From the NCBI RefSeq assembly GCF_001905345.1, contig NZ_LFBV01000001.1, forward strand, positions 817,321-881,320: DNA of 64,000 bases. Reading direction: 5' to 3'. Below, one piece after another: positions 51,361-59,680 of the stretch (positions are counted from its first letter, which is position 1; every line of letters starts with the position of its first letter). The notes beneath the pieces are model-generated. The model was not told where the DNA came from. It worked only from the letters and a program-made list of their open reading frames with translations, and did no database searches. The stretch is from Streptomyces uncialis (GTDB taxonomy: Bacteria; Actinomycetota; Actinomycetes; Streptomycetales; Streptomycetaceae). The translations under genes were made by a program, and so were the position numbers.

Positions 51361-51590
51361 CCCCGGGGAACCGCACGAAGGCGAGGGCGGACCCGCACCC
51401 GAGGAGAACGACCCGAAGGGGCAGCATCCAGGGGCGCGGGGAACTGCGCACCCACGACCGACCTGTGCGGGAACAAGTACGCCCAGCACCGAGTACCCAG
51501 GGGCGCGGGGAACTGCGCACCCCCCGAGCGACGGCACAGGAACAAGTACGTCCACCGGCACAAACCCGGAAGCGCAAGCGAAGGCGACCC
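51361..51590. repeat. Mosaic repeat array 6 (right half only)
   Basis: Convergent gap between the GlxA copy B and aldo/keto reductase stops. Contains GGGGCGCGGGGAACTGCGC twice and a GGGGAACCGCAC variant, the ACGGCACAGGAACAAGT module and the terminal AAGCGCAAGCGAAGGCGACC. There is no inverted left half and no core. Its right end lies about ten bases before the reductase stop codon. Confidence 0.83.
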
Positions 51591-51599
51591 GCGGACCGG

Positions 51600-52592
51600 C
51601 TACCAGGCGAACGCCTCGGGGGACGGACCCGGCCCGGGGAACAGCGCGTGCAGCTCCGCGAGGAGTTCCGCGGAGAGCGACAGCCCCACGGCCCGCACGG
51701 CCGAGTCCAACTGCGCGGCCGTACGGGGCCCGACGATCGGCCCGGTCACCCCGGGACGGCTCAGCAGCCAGGCCAGCGCCACCTCACCCGGTTCGAGCCC
51801 GTGCTTGCCCAGCAGATCCTCGTACGCCTGCACCTTCGCCCGCGCGGCGGGATCGGCCAGCACCTCGGCCGCCGTACCGGAAGCGCTGCGCCCGCCCGTC
51901 GCCTCCTTGCGGAGCACCCCGCCCAGCAGTCCGCCGTGCAGCGGTGACCAGGGGATGACCCCGAGCCCGTACTCCTGCGCGGCCGGGATGATCTCCATCT
52001 CGGCGCGCCGCTCGTACAGGTTGTAGAGGCACTGTTCGCTGACGAGCCCGAGCCGTCCGTGGCGGGCCGCTGTCTCGTTGGCCTGGGCGATCTTGTAGCC
52101 GGGGAAGTTGGACGATCCCACGTAGAGGATCTTGCCCTGCTGGACGAGGACGTCGAGGGCCTGCCAGATCTCCTCGAACGGCGTGTGCCGGTCGATGTGG
52201 TGGAACTGGTAGAGGTCGATGTGGTCGGTCCGGAGCCGGGCGAGGCTCGCGTCGACGGCCCGGCGGATGTTCAGCGCGGAGAGCCGGTCGTGGTTGGGCC
52301 ATGCCTGGCCCCGGTCGCCGCCCATGTTGCCGTAGACCTTGGTGGCGAGGACGACCTTGTCGCGGCGGTCGCCGCCCTTGGCGAACCAGTTGCCGATGAT
52401 CGTCTCGGTGCGGCCCTTGTCGTCGCCCCAGCCGTAGACGTTGGCGGTGTCGAAGAAGTTCAGACCCGCGTCCAGCGCGGCGTCCATGATCGCGTGACTG
52501 TCGGGCTCGTCGGTGTGCGGACCGAAGTTCATCGTCCCGAGGACGAGCCTGCTGACCTTGAGACCTGTGCGGCCGAGCTGCGTGTACTCCAT
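51600..52592 (-). CDS. Aldo/keto reductase
   Basis: 330 residues from ATG 52592. NADPH-dependent oxidoreductase TIM barrel: LGRTGLKVSRLVLGTMNFG, DAALDAGLNFFDTANVYGWG (catalytic Asp-Tyr), LATKVYGNMGG (Lys), YQFHHIDRHTP (His), and the cofactor-end motif GPIVGPRTAAQLDSAVRAVG. Closest to the actinobacterial YajO/Tas-like reductases. Carbonyl substrate unknown. Divergent from the XRE regulator gene. Confidence 0.92.
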   Translation of the reverse strand: MEYTQLGRTGLKVSRLVLGTMNFGPHTDEPDSHAIMDAALDAGLNFFDTANVYGWGDDKGRTETIIGNWFAKGGDRRDKVVLATKVYGNMGGDRGQAWPNHDRLSALNIRRAVDASLARLRTDHIDLYQFHHIDRHTPFEEIWQALDVLVQQGKILYVGSSNFPGYKIAQANETAARHGRLGLVSEQCLYNLYERRAEMEIIPAAQEYGLGVIPWSPLHGGLLGGVLRKEATGGRSASGTAAEVLADPAARAKVQAYEDLLGKHGLEPGEVALAWLLSRPGVTGPIVGPRTAAQLDSAVRAVGLSLSAELLAELHALFPGPGPSPEAFAW

Positions 52593-52749
52593 GGGCCCAG
52601 CCAACGTCTTCGAGCGTGCTCGACGCAAGGGCCGGTGCCCCGGCGTGGCTCGCGCCCGCCCCCCGGGTGCCGCCCACCCGGACGCACGCCGGTACCGCCA
52701 AGGGCCGATCGGAGTACCGTTCTTGGGGACGGAGGAACGGAGCAGGTCC

Positions 52750-53203
52750 ATGCCCGATCAAGAGGAGCGCGTCGGCGCTCGTATCGCGTCGAACCGGAAG
52801 CTGGCAGGCTATACGCAGAACGGCCTCGCCGCCGAAGCACATGTCTCCCTCGGCGCCATCCGCAAGGTGGAACGCGGGGAGCGGCTGCCCACCCACGGCC
52901 TGCTGATCGCGGTCGCCCGCGCGCTGCGGGTCACCGTGGAGGAGCTGACCGGACAGCCGTACAAGGGCGAGAAGCCGTCCGACCGACGGACGCACGCGCC
53001 CGTTCAGGGAATCCGCACGGCGGTGCGCAGACACGACCTGCCCGTGGACTGGTACACGGCACCGAGACCGGTGCACGAGTTGGCCGGGGACGTACGGACA
53101 GCGGCCGGTCACCGCGCGGCGGCCCACTACAGCATGCTCGGCGCGATGCTTCCCGGTCTGCTGGAAGAGCTGACCGCCGGGGTCCATCTCACCAGCGGGA
53201 AGC
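52750..53203 (+). pseudogene. XRE-TPR regulator, 5' fragment split by the Tn3 element
   Basis: ATG 52750. Encodes the N-terminal Cro/C1 helix-turn-helix, about residues 8-70 (GARIASNRKLAGYTQNGLAA, VSLGAIRKVERGERLPTHG), and the start of the C-terminal helical region ending at SGK. The transposon insertion at 53204 replaces the rest; the frame runs on for 14 codons into the terminal repeat before a stop. The 3' part is at 55968-56725. If the element and one GAAGC duplication are removed, a single open frame of about 403 residues is restored. Confidence 0.9.
53199..53203 (+). repeat. Target site duplication, left copy (GAAGC)
   Basis: The five bases GAAGC precede the left terminal inverted repeat; the same five follow the right repeat at 55963-55967. 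A 5-bp duplication is typical of Tn3-family transposition. Confidence 0.95.
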
Positions 53204-53241
53204 GGGGGTTGAGGAACATCTACGTCAGATCGTGCGCTAAG
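53204..53241 (+). repeat. Left 38-bp terminal inverted repeat
   Basis: Begins GGGGGTTGAGGAACATC and ends GATCGTGCGCTAAG. It differs from the right copy at two adjacent positions (53221-53222). Confidence 0.95.
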
Positions 53242-53302
53242 CCTTGATCGGCCCTGGTGGGCGGCTGACGGGGCGTCGGTCGCGGGGCCGGTCTGAAGTC
53301 TT

Positions 53303-53397
53303 CCCACGGATAACGCCCCATTATCTGCGGCACCGGGATGTGTCACCTGCGGCGACGTCCCCGGGCCGCTGCGCGAAGCGGCCCTGTTATCTGTGGC
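53303..53397 (+). other. Candidate recombination site of the element (IRS/res-like)
   Basis: CCCACGGATAA (53303-53313) and TTATCTGCGGC (53321-53331) are inverted 11-bp arms around a 7-bp spacer; 8 of the 10 inner positions match. A further TTATCTGTGGC lies at 53387-53397, just before the recombinase start. This is the architecture of tyrosine-recombinase core and accessory sites as in TnpI elements. Confidence 0.45.
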
Positions 53398-53409
53398 AAA
53401 GGGGAAGCG

Positions 53410-54376
53410 GTGCCCGCCGTCGTACAACTGCCCGTCGGGAAGGCGCTCACGGTCCGCGCTGCGGCCGACGTCTTCCTGGACTCGCTCGGCAACCCGAACA
53501 CGGTCCGGAGCTACGGGGCCGGGGTGGGCAAGACCGCCGAGCGGATCGGCGAGGGCCGGCCGCTGGCGTCGGTCGCGGACGACGAGATCGGCGAGGCCCT
53601 GGAGGTGCTGTGGGGCCGGTCCGCGGTGAACACCTGGAACGCGCGCCGGGCATCGGTCCTGTCCTGGCTGGGCTGGTGCGGCGAGCGTGGGTACGACGGC
53701 CCGGCGGTCCCGGCCTGGGCAAAGCGCCTGCCCACGCCCGACTCGCAGACCCCCGCCCGCTCGAAGATGGCGGTCGACCGTCTGATCGCCCGGCGTGAGA
53801 TCGCGCTGCGGGAGAAGATGCTGTGGCGGATGCTCTACGAGACCTGCGCCCGCGCCGAGGAGATCCTCGGCGTCAACATCGAGGATCTGGATCTCGCCGG
53901 GCACCGGTGAAGGCCAAGGGCTCCGCCGTCCGCCGTAGGGCGGCCGGGGCCGCGAGGACTTCGTGCTGGAGACGGTCTACTGGGACGCCGGCACCGCGCG
54001 GCTCCTGCCCCGGCTGATCAAGGGCCGTACGCGGGGGCCGGTGTTCGTCACGCACCGCCGTCCCGGTCCGGGGAAGGTCGTGAGCCCGCGGGACGTGTGC
54101 CCGGACACCGGGCTGGCCCGGCTCTCCTACGGCCAGGCCCGCGCTCTGCTCGATGAACACACCGCCGTGGGCGGAGAGGCGGGCACGGGCTGGGACCTGC
54201 ATGAGTACCGCCATTCCGGTCTCACGCATCTGGGTGAACAGGGTGCGTCGCTGCTGATGCTGATGGCCAAGTCCCGGCACAGGAAGCCGGAGAACGTCCG
54301 CCGTTACTTCAAGCCCTCGCCCGAGGCGATCGCGGAGCTGACCAGCCTGCTCGCGCCGGGCGACAGCCGCCGCTGA
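53410..54376 (+). pseudogene. Tyrosine recombinase/integrase with two frameshifts
   Basis: GTG 53410 with AAAGGGGAAGCG upstream. The first part (to about 53,895) has the core-binding domain and the first catalytic Arg ([15 protein letters not shown]). The frame then breaks near 53,895 and again near 53,955, and resumes as [20 protein letters not shown] to the end with the other catalytic residues in [15 protein letters not shown] and [13 protein letters not shown]. All catalytic positions are present but split over three frames, so it is dead. It is similar to TnpI-type or phage integrases. Confidence 0.85.
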
Positions 54377-54680
54377 CCCGTCCCAGCCGGGCCCACAAGG
54401 GGTACCGCCGAGTGGGCCCAGAAGGGGCCACGGGATGATCCTGGGGCGCTCTTGCGGGTGGTTGCCGGTGAGGTCGAACGGAATTCGCACTTCTATCACC
54501 TGGTCGGCTGATCGCATCGTCGGACTGGAATGGTCGCCGGGCGTGCTGCGCAGCCTCCAGGCAGGCCCGTGCTCCTCGTACGGGCCGATGCTTCCCGCCC
54601 CGTACGTCCGACCGTCCTGGGTGAATCACCCGGGTGGGAGAACAGCGGCGCGGGCGGGTAGCAGACACAAGGGAGCTGAC
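54377..54680. other. Gap inside the Tn3 element without a recognised gene
   Basis: 304 bp between the recombinase remnant and the cargo gene. GGGAGCTGAC before the ATG at 54681 is the ribosome binding site. No other gene, repeat or promoter could be recognised with confidence. Confidence 0.4.
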
Positions 54681-55082
54681 ATGAACCGTTCCACGCGTAT
54701 CCGCGGTGCCGCGTTAGCGGCAGTTGCCCTGCTCGTGGCGGGCACCGCCACGACCGCCGCCGCCGACAAGAGCGGTGATTCCACGGCGGCCACCAGCGCC
54801 AAGGCGGCAGCGCCGATGTTCACGCGGGTCGAGGCGCCGGACGTGCTCGACGTCCGGGGCGGCCAGCGGGGCGAAGTTATTGTGCAGTGCCCGTCCGGCA
54901 TGCAAGCCGTCTCCGGGGGCCACTGGCAATCATTGGGCGACAAGTTCACCGTGCTCTTCTCGGCTTCAGTCCCCCTCGGCGGAAACACGGGTGGTTGGTC
55001 CGTCCAGATCAACAACTGGGGCACCCAGAATGTGTACCTCATGGCCGAAGCCCTGTGTGTCGACTCATCCCAAATCGGCTAG
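54681..55082 (+). CDS. Small secreted protein carried by the Tn3 element
   Basis: 133 residues from ATG 54681 with GGGAG seven bases upstream. Signal peptide NRSTRIRGAALAAVALLVAG with cleavage near TAAA. Mature part of about 100 residues contains two cysteines (VQCPSG and ALCVDS) and a beta-rich segment (FSASVPLGGNTGGWSVQINN). No known family recognised. It is the only apparently intact gene in the element and therefore its cargo. A perfect 17-bp stem terminator-like hairpin lies downstream. Confidence 0.75.
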   Translation: MNRSTRIRGAALAAVALLVAGTATTAAADKSGDSTAATSAKAAAPMFTRVEAPDVLDVRGGQRGEVIVQCPSGMQAVSGGHWQSLGDKFTVLFSASVPLGGNTGGWSVQINNWGTQNVYLMAEALCVDSSQIG

Positions 55083-55508
55083 TAGGGCACCCGCAGTGAT
55101 GGGTCACCGGCCCAGGCCCGTTCACCGGGGCAGTCGCCGGGGATGACAGACAGGCACCCCGACCCGCCTGTCTCACCGGCCGTGGCGACCGGAAACCAGC
55201 CGCCGTGACTCACAGCGTGACCCTGGACGGAGGGTGGCCCCCAAGCGAAGAACCGGGGCCACCCTCCGTCCGGAGGGCTCGACGGTCACGTCCAGGCCGT
55301 GACGCGCTCGGATCTCCCGACGCCCCGCCCGAGACCGACCACCTGCGGCACCCATCGAGATCACACCCCGGCCTGGGAAGCGGCTGCCGTCACTTGGTCT
55401 CTCCAGGCGCGTTGCACGGGCATGGCACCAACGTGCTTCCAAGTCGAAGTGACGTGCGGTGTGCCGCAGGTCACGGGTCGGCGGCACACCGCTTCTGCGG
55501 GCGGCCCG
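55083..55508. other. Non-coding part of the Tn3 element
   Basis: 426 bp between the secreted-protein gene and the transposase remnant. The only distinct structure is the 17-bp perfect hairpin at 55225-55271. The open frames crossing it lack codon bias. Confidence 0.4.
55225..55271 (+). terminator. Very stable hairpin inside the Tn3 element
   Basis: 17-bp perfect stem: GGACGGAGGGTGGCCCC (55225-55241) pairs with GGGGCCACCCTCCGTCC (55255-55271) around a 13-base loop, 143 bp after the cargo gene stop. Confidence 0.7.
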
Positions 55509-55835
55509 CTACCGCGCTTCGGTGGTGTCCGGGTCACAGAGTGGCCGAAGTCCGCTGGGCATCTCTGGCAGCAGGAAGGAGTACCGGCCGAGCATGTTGA
55601 CGTGGTGGCGGACGAACGGGGAGAGGCGGGCGACGTCCTGGTCGCGGACGGCGAAGCCGTCGGCGCGGAGCCGGGTGACGGCGGCGTCCATGTACTTCGT
55701 GTTGAAGAGGACCAGGGCGTTCAGGACGAGTCCGAGGGCGCCGATCTGGTACCTCTCCAGCTCCGACCGCGAGGGCGCCTCGTGGAACGACCCGTACCGG
55801 GCCGTCTGCTCATCCGTCAGGAACTCGACCGCCAC
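55509..55835 (-). pseudogene. Tn3-family transposase (TnpA) remnant, internally deleted
   Basis: 108 residues that fuse the extreme N-terminus of TnpA (AVEFLTDEQTARYGSFHEA, PSRSELERY) directly to the extreme C-terminus (QIGALGLVLNALVLFNTKYM, SPFVRHHVNMLGRYSFLLP). The normal protein has about 1000 residues. The junction after ELERY at about 55,748 removes essentially the whole catalytic DDE domain in frame. Ends 80 bp before the right terminal repeat region. Not functional. Confidence 0.88.
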
Positions 55836-55924
55836 AACAGCTCTCCGAAGATCGACAACAACGACCTACGAAGGCTCTGATGCTGGATCACCCCAGGTCA
55901 AAGCGCTAGAGAGCCTCGCGAACC

Positions 55925-55962
55925 CTTAGCGCACGATCTGACGCTGATGTTCCTCAACCCCC
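55925..55962 (-). repeat. Right 38-bp terminal inverted repeat
   Basis: Reverse complement of the left terminal repeat except for two adjacent bases. Followed directly by the GAAGC target duplication at 55963-55967. Confidence 0.95.
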
Positions 55963-55967
55963 GAAGC

Positions 55968-56725
55968 GGCAGCAGGCACATGCGCGACTGCTCGCCTCCA
56001 CCTACTACATGTCGCACGGTCTGGCCTACCGGCTGGGCTACTCCGATCTGATCGGCCAGCTCGAAGACCGCATGCGGTGGGCGGCCGGGCTGTCGCGGGA
56101 CCCGTTGATGCGGGCGTTGGCGGAGTGGACGCGTTCCTACTCCTTCGACATGTTCGGCGACTACGAGGGCGGTCTGCGGGTACTGGGCGCGGCCCGGGCG
56201 GAGTTGGAGAACGAGACCCCGGAGGGCGGCTCCGAGCGGATCACGATGCTGGGGAGTCTGCACCTGCGGGAATCCACCTTCGCGTCGCTGGCCAGGGACC
56301 ACGAGGGCACGGAGCACCACATCGACGAGGCGAGGAAGCTGAGTGAACGAGTGCCCGGTGGCCGCGACCGGTTGCACTATCACATGACCTTCGGCCCGGC
56401 GAATGTCGCCGTGCACGACGTCGCCGCGTCGGTGGAGCTCAAGCGCCCCGAGGAGGCGGTGCGGAAGGCCAAGGGGCTGCGCTTCCCCGTGGACATGGCG
56501 CGTACGCGGCAGGGCCACCACCACGTCGCCGTCGCGCGTGCGTACGTGGACCTGGACCGGCGGGAAGGCGCCCTGAAGCATCTGCGAAGGGCACGGAGCG
56601 TCGCGCCCGAGCTGACCAAGTTCCACCCCACGGCCCGTGAGACGGCCCGCCTGCTCACGCACAAGTACCGACGCTCCACGGAGGAGCTGAGGAGCATGAC
56701 CACCTGGTTCGGAGTCCAGCCCTAG
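55968..56725 (+). pseudogene. XRE-TPR regulator, 3' fragment after the Tn3 element
   Basis: Continues the frame of the 5' fragment after removal of the element and one GAAGC copy: the junction reads SGK-RQQAHARLLASTYYMSHG. About 250 residues of helical repeat/TPR-like C-terminal domain, e.g. EDRMRWAAGLSRDPLMRALA and HYHMTFGPANVAVHDVAASV. It ends at 56725. The fragment has no start of its own that fits and is not translated by itself. Confidence 0.9.
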
Positions 56726-56796
56726 CGCTCCGGATCAAGCGGTTCACCGGCCGGGGGCCGGAGTACCGGGCTCGGCAGACGAAGGGACGGGCGGCT

Positions 56797-57993
56797 ATGG
56801 CCGAGGGCAGGCGTAGCGGTGTCGGGCGGCGCATCCAGGAGTTGCGGCTTCTGCGAGGGCACACGCTGAGGGAGCTGGGACGCAGGGCGGCCGTGTCCGC
56901 GTCGATGCTGTCGCGGATCGAGACAGGTGCACGTACCCCCAGCGAGCAGGTGCTGGCCGCTCTGGCCCGGGCCCTGGGCGTGACCGTCTCGGTCCTGCAC
57001 GGCCAGCCGTACATCGAGCAGCTGCGCAAGGACCAGCTCGACCGGCTGATCTCTCCCCTGGGTACCGCACTCGACAACTGGGGCATCCCTCCGGAGGACG
57101 ACGACCCGGCTCCGCGCGGACTGGAACAGCTCGGTTCCGACATCTCCAGGGTGCGGCAGCTGCGGACGGACTCCGAGTACGGGACCCTCGCGGAGATGCT
57201 TCCCGGTCTGCTCGGGGAGATGTCCCACGCGACGATGGTGCACTCGGCTCCGGGGCATGACCGTGAACGGGCCCACTGGCTCCAGGCGGAGGCCGCCCTG
57301 GGCGTGTTCAGCGTGGCGTACAAGTTCGGGTACATGGACCTCGCCCGCCTGGCTCTGAGTCGTATGGCCATGGCCGCAGCCTTGTCCGGGGACCCCCGCC
57401 AGGTCGCGGCGGAGCGGGTGAAACGCGCACAGCTCAGCGCGGACGGTCCGGCGATGGAACAGGGCCTTCGGCTCGTACGCCAAGGTCTGCGTGATCTGGA
57501 GGACGACGGGACTCCCGGGACCCGGGCGGTCCGTGGCGGGCTGATCCTGAAAGGCGTTCAGATGCACGGCCTGCTCGGCCGGGGGGACGAGGCCGGGGCC
57601 TGGCTGGCCGAGGCCCGGGGAATCGCGGCGGAGTTGGGGGAGACCAACCACTACTTGTTCGTCTTCGGTCCGACGAACACGGAGCAGCACGCGATGGCGG
57701 CGGCGGGCGACCGCGACGATCACGCCGAGGCGGTGGCGGTCAGCGACCGCGTTCGGCTGCCGGCGGGGTACCCCGCCGCCCGGGCCGGGGTGTACTGGAT
57801 CGACCGGGCCCGCTCGTTGGCCCTCACCGCCCGTTGCGACGGCGCGCTGGACGCACTGTACGAGGCGCGCAAGGTCTCGCCTCAGCAGACGCGCTATCAC
57901 CCCACGACCCACTCGACGGTGGGCGTGCTGTTGAGGGCGCGTCCCTCCGTTCCGGACCGGCTGCGGTCGTTCGCCGGTTGGAGCGGCACGTGA
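56797..57993 (+). CDS. XRE-family regulator with C-terminal helical repeats
   Basis: 398 residues from ATG 56797, 71 bp after the disrupted regulator. The HTH (about residues 10-65) has GRRIQELRLLRGHTLRELGR then ASMLSRIETGARTPSEQVLA. The C-terminal 330 residues form TPR-like repeats including EMLPGLLGEMSHATMVHSAP and the segment FGPTNTEQHAMAAAGDRDDH. Same family as the split gene upstream and 58126 downstream. Such regulators in Streptomyces often act in development or secondary metabolism with a small DNA-independent partner; no signal is known here. Confidence 0.87.
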   Translation: MAEGRRSGVGRRIQELRLLRGHTLRELGRRAAVSASMLSRIETGARTPSEQVLAALARALGVTVSVLHGQPYIEQLRKDQLDRLISPLGTALDNWGIPPEDDDPAPRGLEQLGSDISRVRQLRTDSEYGTLAEMLPGLLGEMSHATMVHSAPGHDRERAHWLQAEAALGVFSVAYKFGYMDLARLALSRMAMAAALSGDPRQVAAERVKRAQLSADGPAMEQGLRLVRQGLRDLEDDGTPGTRAVRGGLILKGVQMHGLLGRGDEAGAWLAEARGIAAELGETNHYLFVFGPTNTEQHAMAAAGDRDDHAEAVAVSDRVRLPAGYPAARAGVYWIDRARSLALTARCDGALDALYEARKVSPQQTRYHPTTHSTVGVLLRARPSVPDRLRSFAGWSGT

Positions 57994-58125
57994 CCAGGCA
58001 GGGGGGCAGGTGTCGTCGACGGCTTTCCCGTGCTCGTCGCGCCACTTACAGCTCCTCCGGAGGCAGTTGAGCCGCTGGAGTACGGTGGATGGGACCACTC
58101 GTGCAGTGCAGAGGGCAGGCTCATC

Positions 58126-59364
58126 ATGGGCGATGGACTCGGGGACAACGTATGTGACTACCGGCGGGCCGCCGGGTGGACGCAGGAGGAGCTCGCCCAC
58201 GCGGCGGGTCTCTCCGCTTCCGTGGTGCGAAAAGCGGAGCAGGGCGGGAACGTCCGCATGGAGACCCTGCACATACTCGCCCGTGCGCTGGGCGAGGAGA
58301 CCTCCGCGCTGATGGCGTCCGCGCCGCTGGAGCCGCGTGAGCCGGACGACGGGCATACGTTGCGCATCATGGAGCTGCGGAAGGCGCTGCTGCCACCGAT
58401 CGGGTTCGCCGTGGAGGAGCCCACGCCGGACGAGGTTCCCCGTCTGGCGGCGCTGCGTGAGGTGGCGCGGCAGGTCAACCGGAGCTACTACGGCGACGCC
58501 TACGGAAGGCTGGCGGCGGACCTGCCCGCGCTCATCCGGGAGGCGGACGCCGCCGTGCGCTTCTACGACAGCGGCCCGGAGCGGGCCGAGGCGCTGGCGG
58601 TGCGCGTCGGGGTGTTCAGGACCGTCGCGCGGTATCTGACACAGGTACGGGAACACGATCTGGCGTACGAGTCGCTGCGTCGGCTCCTGGCGGACGGCCA
58701 AGCGCTGGGCAGTGAGCTGGACGTGGCCAGTGCCGCGTCCGGCATGTGCTGGGTGCTGATGGGGCAGGGGCGCTTCGCGGAGAGCGCACGGCTGGCCCGG
58801 GACACGGCGGACCGGATCGAACCGGAACGGATCTCCAAGGCGGGTGACGATCATCTGGCCATGTGGGGCTGGGCCCATCTTCGGGCGGTTGCGGGCGCGG
58901 TACGCAACAACCAGTACGACGAGGCCGAGTCGTCCCTGCGGCTCGCCAGGTGCGCCGCCGGAGCCCTGGGCCGGGAGGTGTCCGGTACCTACCAGAGCGG
59001 GGTGACCTTCGGCCCGGTGACGGTGGCGATGGCCGAGGTGGAGGTGGCCGCCATCAAGGGGGACGACCGGACCGTGCTGGACCGGGCGGACCGGGAGACG
59101 CTGGGCGAGAAGGCCCGCAGGACGTTGGGCGCACCGCGGCCGAACTCCTGGTTCCGCCACCGTATGGACGTCGCACTCGCCCATCAGCGGCTCGGCCGGC
59201 ACCAGGAGGCCACGCTGGAACTCCTCGACGTCAGGCGGAAGGCCCCGGCCTGGCTGTCCCACCAGCGCGCCGCGCGGGACGTCATGGCCGGTGTCCACAA
59301 GGGCCGCAAGCGGAGCCTGACCCCTGAAATGCGCGAGATGGGTGCCTTCTTGGGCGTTCGTTAG
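58126..59364 (+). CDS. XRE-family regulator with C-terminal helical repeats
   Basis: 412 residues from ATG 58126. The HTH region reads VCDYRRAAGWTQEELAHAAG and SASVVRKAEQGGNVRMETLH. The C-terminal region shows the same layout as its neighbours, with DLAYESLRRLLADGQALGSE and the segment VTFGPVTVAMAEVEVAAIKG. It is the third member of the cluster; the region shared by all three (around FGP(A/V/T)) suggests a common ligand or partner site. The upstream gap of 132 bp has a candidate RBS GAGGGCAGG. Confidence 0.86.
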   Translation: MGDGLGDNVCDYRRAAGWTQEELAHAAGLSASVVRKAEQGGNVRMETLHILARALGEETSALMASAPLEPREPDDGHTLRIMELRKALLPPIGFAVEEPTPDEVPRLAALREVARQVNRSYYGDAYGRLAADLPALIREADAAVRFYDSGPERAEALAVRVGVFRTVARYLTQVREHDLAYESLRRLLADGQALGSELDVASAASGMCWVLMGQGRFAESARLARDTADRIEPERISKAGDDHLAMWGWAHLRAVAGAVRNNQYDEAESSLRLARCAAGALGREVSGTYQSGVTFGPVTVAMAEVEVAAIKGDDRTVLDRADRETLGEKARRTLGAPRPNSWFRHRMDVALAHQRLGRHQEATLELLDVRRKAPAWLSHQRAARDVMAGVHKGRKRSLTPEMREMGAFLGVR

Positions 59365-59680
59365 GCGGTCGCCGCCGAGGGGTGGGCCGAGGGGTGGCGC
59401 GGTTACGCGCGTCTCGCGGGCCGCTGACGCGGAGCGTGGCAGTTACCTCAAGCCTGCCCGGAAGTGCCACGCGACGTGCGTGTGCCCGGGGGCAGTTCAC
59501 CTCTAGGTTCGTCACCGGCCGGGACGAACCAGTCGCGGCGAGTGACATCGAGTCGGGGCGGCTCGGGTGAGTACGTCCACCCGAAGCCCGCGCTTCCGCC
59601 CGTTGTCGCTCCACCGGAGACCCCCGCGACCGTGCGACCGGTCCGGGGGCGTGGTCATCGCGTGAAACGGAGACGACGAC
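59365..59680. promoter_or_regulatory. Gap with an 8-bp inverted repeat and direct repeats
   Basis: 316 bp. GCGTGGCA (59434-59441) is inverted at TGCCACGC (59465-59472). GGCAGTTACCTCAAG and GGCAGTTCACCTCTAGG are imperfect direct repeats about 50 bp apart, possibly regulator sites upstream of 59681. No gene seen. Confidence 0.4.

Larger units (their letters stand above)
53204..55962. mobile_element. Decayed Tn3-family transposon, 2,759 bp
   Basis: Bounded by 38-bp terminal inverted repeats (53204-53241 and 55925-55962; 36 of 38 bases match) that start GGGG and end TAAG, as in Tn3-family elements, and flanked by a 5-bp GAAGC target duplication. Contents: a crossover-site-like inverted repeat, a frameshifted tyrosine recombinase, one intact small secreted-protein gene and a 108-residue remnant of the transposase. 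Without an intact transposase it cannot move by itself, but its ends look functional and could be mobilised in trans. Confidence 0.95.

Noticed and set aside
55299..55929. Plus-strand frames across the end of the Tn3 element
   Set aside because: They lie opposite the recognisable TnpA remnant and cross the terminal repeat; no codon bias or motifs.
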